Below, one piece after another: positions 5,533-8,979 of a stretch of 8,979 bases of DNA; the first letter of the stretch is position 1, and each line of letters opens with the position of its first letter. The stretch spans positions 1 through 8,979 of the forward strand of contig JAUWJP010000051.1 in assembly GCA_030607635.1 (NCBI GenBank), read 5' to 3'. Made by a program: the position numbers and the translations under genes. Origin of the DNA: Candidatus Aminicenantota bacterium (GTDB taxonomy: Bacteria > Acidobacteriota > Aminicenantia > Aminicenantales > Aminicenantaceae). The notes under the pieces were generated by a model. The model had not been told where the DNA came from. It searched no databases and was given only the letters and a program-made list of their open reading frames with translations.

Positions 5533-6490
5533 TCTATAGCCTCCAGATACTCCTCAAGCGGTCGCCTCTCCACATAAAACGGGCCAAAGCCCATGGCATT
5601 GAGTCTCTCAACGTTGCAAAAAGGCCTCATCTACTCCTTAAAGCCCTGCAAAGTGCTCTCTCTGGACAACATAGGGATATTTATCCCTCAGGGAGATAGG
5701 CATCTTTCGATGGGAAGCAATAAGGGATCCTTTAAGAGTGAGAAGCTGGACTTCTGCCTCTGTCACCCGCACTTCAATCTCTTTTTTGACATACTCCCAG
5801 GGAACAGAGTAGCGCACCCCATCGAGACTGATAAAACAATCCTTAGAGACTTTGCACCTTTCTACTCTTGCAAGCTCCAAGGGGCGTGCTGGAAGCGGTT
5901 GCAAAAATCCCCGTTCCTTCTCCAATCTCTCCACCGGCTTCTCCCTGGTGGTGGAGTGAATCTTTTCATTCTCCTCCTGGATGAATCTTTTAAGCTCTCT
6001 TCGTAAATGTTCCCTTGAGAGAAAAACCTCTGATTCAATGAACCGCTTCACTGGATCTATCGGCCGCTCAACCTTACCCTTGGTCTGAGCCCTGTAGGCC
6101 ATAGACAACCGCGTCTCAAAACCGTAGTAGTTCTCAAATCGCTTCCAGTCCTCTGCCAGCTCTCCTTCAGAGCGTAATGTTCTTGCCTTCGAGGCCACCG
6201 GCGTCAGATTATCAAAAAGCACTTCCTTCACCACCCCTCCAAGCTTCCAGAAGGTCTGCTCCATCAGGTACATCAGTGTCTTTCTCCTCTGATTCTCACT
6301 GATATCAGCATCCTTCCAGCGGGAAAAACCCAGGAGGAAAAAGTACAGTACCACCTTATCGACTGTGCCATCAATGTATCTTGGCCTGGCTTCGGCAAAA
6401 TCAACTTGGGCTTGCTCCCCAGGCAAAGTCTCAAACCGAACTGTGGCCTCCCGAAAAATCTCCTTGTTCCTCATCCTGACAGGTAATAAA
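5529..6490 (-). pseudogene. istA: IS21-family DDE transposase, N-terminally truncated and frameshifted
   Basis: The open frame 6516-5638 encodes most of the IstA catalytic and C-terminal regions. From residue about 15 on it is typical IstA: RNKEIFREATVRFETLPGEQ, then AQVDF with the first Asp (D39), LFDN with the second (D102), and TKGKVER with Glu150. A C-terminal HFAGL follows. The first 14 residues (MIHYDDDNYLLPVR) do not look like IstA, so the N-terminal HTH and about 120 residues are missing, with the break near 6480-6490. At the other end the frame stops at TAA 5640-5638. The family's normal tail is found in another frame with its own TAG in front: RPFCNVERLNAMGFGPFYVE, then RRPLEEYLEAIE, ending TGA 5531-5529. 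The gene is therefore truncated and frameshifted. The DDE triad is intact, but transposition is not possible without the N-terminus and one end. Confidence 0.9.
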
Positions 6491-6629
6491 TAATTATCAT
6501 CATCATAATGTATCAACTAGCATCCTGCAATACTGTCTTTAATATTAATCTATCCTTTCAAAATATTATTATACGAATTATTTCTGCGGGGAAATAGTTG
6601 ACGTTAGTCATGTCAAGTCATTTAAGAAT

Positions 6630-6760
6630 CTAAAGGTTTAGAGAATAGATAAATTCTCCCTGACCTGAGCCTCCGCAATGTGAGACCAGATCGGCCTCCA
6701 TAAAACCAGGACGCTCGACATCCCAAGTGTCAGTCTTGACATTCATCTCTTCCGAATATA
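6630..6760 (-). pseudogene. fragment of an integrase-core (rve-type) transposase
   Basis: On the minus strand the frame ending at 6630 carries KTDTWDVERPGFMEADLVSH followed by CGGSGQGEFIYSLNL, just before its stop. The pattern W-D-x-x-x-P-G-F-x-E-x-D-x-V-x-H-x-G-G, then EFIYSL, is the start of the integrase-core domain in a distinct group of DDE transposases. The D in EADLV would be the first catalytic Asp. Only about 40 recognisable residues remain. Everything after the LNL is lost, and what lies upstream (towards 6926) is not convincingly part of the same protein. It is a second, independent transposase relic, in the same orientation as the IS21 remnant. The 110 bases between them (6517-6629) hold no feature I can support. 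Confidence 0.62.
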
Positions 6761-6846
6761 TCCTTCTTAATGATTTTGGGAGGTAAAATTCAGCTAAAAA
6801 ATTTGAATATGGTCGCAGCCACAAAAACGAATTTCCCATAATTAAA

Positions 6847-7179
6847 ATGAAGAGGCAAATCTCAGGAAAGATCAAGACAATTTTAGATGAAGTAAAAAAG
6901 CGTCTTGAGATAATATACGGTGACAATTTGAAGGCTATTATCTTGTATGGTTCCTATGCCCGTGGGGATTTTACAGATGGGTCTGATATAGATCTTATAA
7001 TACTTTTGGAAGATATGAAAGAGCCTATGACTGAACGCGAAAAATATTTTAATGAGATATGGGAGTTGGATTTAAAATATGATACTGTGATTTCTATAAT
7101 CCCATTCAAAGAAGAAGACTACAGAACAAGAAAATTGCCTATTATTCTTAATGCGAAAAAAGAGGGGATCTTCGTATGA
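6847..7179 (+). CDS. MNT-type nucleotidyltransferase-fold protein
   Basis: This 110-residue minimal nucleotidyltransferase begins at the ATG at 6847; no clear Shine-Dalgarno precedes it. A basic helical start (residues 1-28) leads to the signature ILYGSYARGDFTDGSDIDLI (32-51). GS is at 35-36 and the metal-binding Asp47 and Asp49 follow. The third acidic residue is probably Asp79 in KYDTVISII. The length and motif match MntA-like and kanamycin-nucleotidyltransferase-like minimal domains. In MNT-HEPN systems these AMPylate and silence a HEPN RNase toxin. The stop overlaps an ATG (ATGA at 7176-7179) in the usual operon style, but the frame that starts there is MKDI-TGA and shows no HEPN features. 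The partner is therefore absent or destroyed, or this is a stand-alone enzyme. The gene looks intact. Confidence 0.85.
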   Translation: MKRQISGKIKTILDEVKKRLEIIYGDNLKAIILYGSYARGDFTDGSDIDLIILLEDMKEPMTEREKYFNEIWELDLKYDTVISIIPFKEEDYRTRKLPIILNAKKEGIFV

Positions 7180-7348
7180 AAGATATTTGAGAAAAGAAGG
7201 ATATGAATTATGAAAACAATAGACCTATTACAGCTTCAACGACTTTAGAAAAGTATTAAAAAGATCAGGTTTTTCTATAGTTAGAAGGTCTTACCATCAA
7301 CAGATATTCCCGAAGAAGGTTCTTCTTGTATATTCGCAAATGTTTTAA
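7176..7348 (+). pseudogene. degenerate ORF relic resembling a methyltransferase C-terminal end
   Basis: Two frames share this stretch. One starts at the ATG 7176, overlapping the stop of the nucleotidyltransferase. It is cut by TGA at 7188 and continues EKKDMNYENNRPIT. The other, from about 7229 to the TAA at 7346-7348, reads YSFNDFRKVLKRSGFSIVRR then SYHQQIFPKKVLLVYSQMF. Joined near 7229 by a small frameshift they give a plausible protein tail. S-F-x-D-F-x-K-x-L-x-x-S-G-F-x-I is the common C-terminal pattern of class I SAM-dependent methyltransferases that act in glycan or small-molecule modification. There is no SAM-binding domain, so only the tail remains. The assignment is tentative because the piece is about 50 residues. 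Confidence 0.4.
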
Positions 7349-7378
7349 TTGACAGATTTTCTTTAAATTACCTATAAT
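7349..7378 (+). promoter_or_regulatory. sigma-70 promoter of hicBA
   Basis: TTGACA (7349-7354) and TATAAT (7373-7378) match both consensus hexamers exactly, with an 18-base spacer. This is the best promoter in the window. Transcription should start near 7385, about 60 bases before the HicB ATG. The -10 is overlapped by an imperfect inverted repeat (TTAAATTA, CCTA, TAATTAAA; about 7363-7382), a possible operator. It begins directly after the stop of the methyltransferase-like relic. Confidence 0.8.
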
Positions 7379-7445
7379 TAAATAATAATAATTGCCCTTA
7401 GCTATTTACATGGAAAAAAGAAGACGCTCATTTGAAAAAACTAAG

Positions 7446-7655
7446 ATGGATAAAGAGATTATTTTTCTTGTCGAAGAGTCTCTCGATGGAGGATATGAGG
7501 CCAGAGCCCTGGGGCATTCCATCTATACAGAGGCAGGTACTTTTGAAGAATTAAAACAAGCTGTAAGGGATGCCGTTCGATGCCATTTTGATGAAGCCCA
7601 TAGGCCGCATATCATCCGGCTTCATCAGGTGAAAGAAGAGATCCTATCTCTATGA
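7446..7655 (+). CDS. hicB: HicB-like antitoxin (short form)
   Basis: Starting at the ATG 7446 the product has 69 residues. Earlier starts at 7392 (TTG) and 7410 would add a basic, family-atypical leader (MEKRRRSFEKTK), and none has a good Shine-Dalgarno. The protein is a single HicB-type partial RNase-H-fold domain: IIFLVEESLDGGYEARALGH (5-24), a turn, then a helix with EELKQAVRDAVRCHFDE (34-50), and a final strand PHIIRLHQVKEE. HicB folds onto HicA and blocks its RNase activity. No C-terminal ribbon-helix-helix or HTH DNA-binding part is present, so autoregulation through HicB itself is uncertain. It overlaps hicA by ATGA at 7652-7655, so the two are translationally coupled, with antitoxin first, the reverse of the E. 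coli hicAB order. Confidence 0.82.
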   Translation: MDKEIIFLVEESLDGGYEARALGHSIYTEAGTFEELKQAVRDAVRCHFDEAHRPHIIRLHQVKEEILSL

Positions 7656-7897
7656 AACTTCCCCGTGATATCAGCGGCAACGAACTTGCGGCATTACTCC
7701 AAAAATTTGGTTACAAAATCACTAGGCAAAGTGGAAGCCATCTTCGCTTAACCAGAATTGCTGAAGAGGAACATCATATCACCATACCCATACATAAAAA
7801 TTTGAAAGTCGGTACATTGAATAACATCCTAAAGGATGTTGCAAAACGCTTAGGAAAAACAAAAGAAGAACTGATGAAAGATATATGGGGGAGTTGA
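7652..7897 (+). CDS. hicA: HicA-like mRNA interferase toxin
   Basis: This 81-residue protein has the double-stranded-RNA-binding-like fold of HicA (YcfA family). It starts MKLPRDISGNELAALLQKFG. It has the catalytic-region motif RQSGSHLRL with His30, and the conserved HHITIPIHKNLKVGTLNNIL (41-60) that precedes the C-terminal helices. The family cleaves mRNA independently of the ribosome when not bound by HicB. Its start codon overlaps the HicB stop. AGAAGAG about 12 bases upstream is a weak ribosome site, consistent with coupling to HicB translation. The ORF is full length and has no visible lesion, so with the strong promoter upstream this is probably a live toxin-antitoxin pair, the best-preserved module of the window. 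Confidence 0.92.
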   Translation: MKLPRDISGNELAALLQKFGYKITRQSGSHLRLTRIAEEEHHITIPIHKNLKVGTLNNILKDVAKRLGKTKEELMKDIWGS

Positions 7898-7919
7898 AGC
7901 TTCTTGATTTTTCTGTGAT

Positions 7920-7940
7920 TTAAAATCAGGTTAAAATCAG
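7920..7940. repeat. 10-base direct repeat with 11-base period
   Basis: TTAAAATCAG occurs at 7920-7929 and again at 7931-7940, that is, one helical turn apart. It lies just behind hicA. It could bind a regulator or be chance in an AT-rich stretch. The rest of the gap 7898-8069 shows no gene I can support. Confidence 0.4.
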
Positions 7941-8069
7941 TATTTAAAGAGAAAAAGTAGCCTGTTCCTTTTTTGGTTGTACAATGAAAGTAGACAAAAT
8001 TGTTAACCATCATTGGAAATAGCTAGGTGACCATCAGAATTTAAACTATCCATATCGTTAACAAGAAAG

Positions 8070-8107
8070 AGCGGTTTGCTTGATGTGAAACCGCTTTTTT
8101 TATTTTT
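8070..8107 (+). terminator. rho-independent terminator, copy 2
   Basis: The stem AGCGGTTT (8070-8077) and AAACCGCT (8088-8095) has a 10-base loop and is followed by TTTTTTTATTTTT. It probably ends transcripts coming from hicBA. The stem arms and T-tract match the terminator at 4614, but the loop is longer. Confidence 0.88.
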
Positions 8108-8131
8108 GAGCGAAAATTGCGGCATTATAAT
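8103..8131 (+). promoter_or_regulatory. likely promoter of the right-hand small-gene operon
   Basis: TATAAT at 8126-8131 is a perfect -10 box. The -35 is weak (TTTTTG at 8103-8108 with a 17-base spacer). TTGAGC at 8106-8111 would be too close at 14 bases. Position, 23 bases before the ATG at 8154, and conservation in the other module copy support it. A poor -35 suggests an activator or weak expression. Confidence 0.5.
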
Positions 8132-8153
8132 GAGTTGATACCGGAAATAAAGA

Positions 8154-8543
8154 ATGACACTAAAGCACAGAGTTAAGAGGATAGAAAGGGCGATCATTCC
8201 ACGTCCAAAGGCGAGGCTCTGGATTGTCCGGGATTCTTATAATGGGGACAGGGCCGATCCCGATGGCAAGAAGAGAATGGCAACCAAAATCGAAGCAATA
8301 AAAGACGGTAAGGTAAAGAATCAAGACGGAACTTTTTACCAGGAAGGCGATATTTTTTTCATTATCTCCAGGATCTTCACAGATGAAAGGCCCGATGAAT
8401 TAGGAGGATTTACCCCCCTAAAACCTCTTATTGAAAAACCTGTCCTCCTTCCTCCAGAGGAAGAGTTAATCGAACAAAGAATCGAGGTCTTGAAGAAGAG
8501 AAAGGAAGAACTTGAGCAAAAGATAAAGGAGCGTGAGAAATGA
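8154..8543 (+). CDS. unknown protein with C-terminal coiled coil
   Basis: This 129-residue protein was not recognised. The N-terminus MTLKHRVKRIERAI is a basic helix of the kind seen at the start of many small phage and mobile-element proteins. The middle has a probable small beta-rich domain: RLWIVRDSYNG (21-31), an alternating stretch KIEAIKDGKVKNQDGTFYQEG (45-65 region), and GDIFFIISRIFTDERPDE. A proline-rich linker (about 86-100) leads to a strongly charged coiled coil, EEELIEQRIEVLKKRKEELEQ and on to the end (102-129). There is no signal peptide or membrane segment. It is the first of three co-directional genes, behind the TATAAT-containing module. Its stop overlaps the next ATG (ATGA at 8540-8543), so the two are translationally coupled. 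Function unknown; the coiled coil suggests oligomerisation. Confidence 0.75.
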   Translation: MTLKHRVKRIERAIIPRPKARLWIVRDSYNGDRADPDGKKRMATKIEAIKDGKVKNQDGTFYQEGDIFFIISRIFTDERPDELGGFTPLKPLIEKPVLLPPEEELIEQRIEVLKKRKEELEQKIKEREK

Positions 8544-8821
8544 GAAATATATTTATTGAGACTATAGAAAGGATAACAGGCAAAAAAGTCATAGAGGAAA
8601 AGATGAGTTGCATACATGACGGAAAAACTCCTCTGGATGAGCTTGTTGATCTGGCATACAGAACAAAAGAATCCTTCGATGCTGATATAAAGATCGGGAA
8701 GCCAGGGAAGAAATTGACCGGTGTTCATACTGGGATGCTGGATGCGGACAGGAAGCTGATAAAGAAAGAGATTAAAAAAGAGGTCAAAGAGAAAAAGAAG
8801 CTATTGAAAAAGAGAGTATGA
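8540..8821 (+). CDS. unknown Lys-rich small protein
   Basis: This 93-residue protein was not recognised. AAAGGAG at 8525-8531 gives a good ribosome site 8 bases before the ATG, and the start overlaps the preceding stop. The N-terminal half is ordinary: a helix MRNIFIETIERITGKKVIEE, then two cysteine/histidine residues in SCIHDG, and a helix LDELVDLAYRTKESFDADI. The C-terminal third is extremely basic. From residue 70 it alternates Lys with Glu/Leu/Ile (DADRKLIKKEIKKEVKEKKK, then LLKKRV), an amphipathic helix suited to binding nucleic acid or the acidic partner encoded upstream. It is the middle gene of the tight operon, with only 4 bases separating it from the next ATG. Function unknown. Confidence 0.75.
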   Translation: MRNIFIETIERITGKKVIEEKMSCIHDGKTPLDELVDLAYRTKESFDADIKIGKPGKKLTGVHTGMLDADRKLIKKEIKKEVKEKKKLLKKRV

Positions 8822-8825
8822 CAAA

Positions 8826-8979
8826 ATGAGACAAAATGGGACAGAAATAGAGAAAGAGACGTTGACGGCCAAACAGTTGAAGGCTATCCCGATTATCTTA
8901 AAAGCCGATTCTCTGGATGCTGCTGCTAAGGAAGCCAGGATCGGAAGAGAGACAATCTATCGCTGGATGAGGCAAAAGC
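8826..8979 (+). CDS. helix-turn-helix protein of insertion-element/small-terminase type, partial
   Basis: Only the first 51 residues are in the window; the gene runs off the right edge. After a short acidic leader (MRQNGTEIEKE), LTAKQLKAIPIILKADSLDA (13-32) leads into AAKEARIGRETIYRWMRQK. This has the alternating Ala/Gly and aromatic pattern of a helix-turn-helix whose recognition helix is RETIYRWM. The LTxxQxxAIxxIL start followed by such an HTH is characteristic of phBC6A51-like HTH proteins found in phages and insertion elements, some of which act as terminase small subunits. The ATG at 8826 is 4 bases after the previous stop, and the ribosome site is weak (GAGAG). The gene probably labels the operon as phage- or element-derived. 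What follows it is outside the window. Confidence 0.72.
   Translation, partial: MRQNGTEIEKETLTAKQLKAIPIILKADSLDAAAKEARIGRETIYRWMRQK

Larger units (their letters stand above)
4740..6490 (-). mobile_element. truncated IS21-family insertion sequence
   Basis: The element consists of istA and istB in the usual order and overlap, transcribed leftwards, plus a likely left terminus at 4740. The istA-side end, its inverted repeat and the 5' third of istA are missing. Both genes carry disabling mutations, so this is a fossil insertion. It landed, or was left, directly downstream of copy 1 of the terminator/promoter module. Confidence 0.88.
8070..8144 (+). repeat. terminator/promoter module, copy 2
   Basis: This is the second copy of the module at 4614-4684, in the same orientation and 3.46 kb away. 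After the shared stem and T-tract comes GAAAATTG followed by a TATAAT box at 8126-8131, which is the centre of the perfect palindrome CATTATAATG (8123-8132). TTTTTG (8103-8108) is a poor -35 at 17 bases. It ends at CCGG, 9 bases before the first gene of the right-hand operon, so it probably carries that operon's promoter. Confidence 0.6.

Noticed and set aside
5207..6006. Plus-strand ORFs across istB and istA (5207-5437, 5481-5699, 5593-6006)
   Set aside because: The opposite strand carries clear Walker A and DDE-transposase motifs over the same bases.
8003..8197. Minus-strand 64-codon ORF ahead of the right-hand operon
   Set aside because: It covers the terminator and promoter module and the start of a real gene, with no ribosome site and no recognisable protein.
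8336..8728. Minus-strand ORFs of 130 and 61 codons within the small-gene operon
   Set aside because: They are antisense to two overlapping genes with proper starts and coupling; the Ser/Phe-rich translations are typical of antisense reading of Lys/Glu-rich genes.
1..8979. CRISPR array, tRNA or rRNA genes
   Set aside because: No regularly spaced repeats with unique spacers, and no cloverleaf or rRNA-like sequence was seen on either strand.

Overview
The window looks like an accessory, decaying stretch of a bacterial chromosome of moderate to low GC. The organism cannot be named from this sequence. Two genes carry lipoprotein signal peptides and one relic carries a Sec signal peptide. The remains of a CapD-type surface-polysaccharide gene, an IS21 element, a HicBA module and an integron attC site all fit an environmental Gram-negative bacterium. 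Stop codons follow the ordinary bacterial code in the intact genes, where both TAA and TGA end proteins in the expected places.

Layout. (1) 1-831: a mobile-integron relic. It holds an unrecognised 163-residue cassette gene, a well-formed attC site, and a second small cassette ORF broken by a frameshift. (2) 911-2646: a small exported-protein gene broken by TGA, then an intact two-gene lipoprotein operon made of an alpha/beta hydrolase and a SnoaL-like protein. (3) 2681-2791: a 75-bp structured inverted repeat and a small operator-like palindrome. (4) 2869-3877: a PIN-domain gene fragment joined in frame to a CapD-type epimerase fragment. The epimerase has also lost its catalytic middle, so both genes are dead. 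(5) 3942-4641: a VanZ-like membrane protein and its intrinsic terminator. (6) 4740 to about 6490: a truncated, frameshifted and nonsense-mutated IS21-family element on the minus strand, followed by a second transposase scrap. (7) 6847-7897: a stand-alone MNT-type nucleotidyltransferase, a methyltransferase-like tail relic, and an intact hicBA toxin-antitoxin pair behind a consensus sigma-70 promoter. (8) 8070-8979: a second copy of the terminator/promoter module seen at 4614, now driving three tightly packed small genes. The third of these is an HTH protein of the insertion-element/small-terminase kind and runs off the window.

How it fits together. Intact functions are few: the lipoprotein pair, VanZ, the nucleotidyltransferase, HicBA, and the terminal small-gene operon. 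They sit among relics from at least four gene-transfer or rearrangement events: integron cassettes, the PIN/CapD recombination, IS21, and a second transposase. The most unusual items are the isolated attC with its two cassettes, the roughly 75-bp terminator-plus-promoter module repeated 3.46 kb apart, the structured 75-bp element, and the unrecognised three-gene operon at the right edge.
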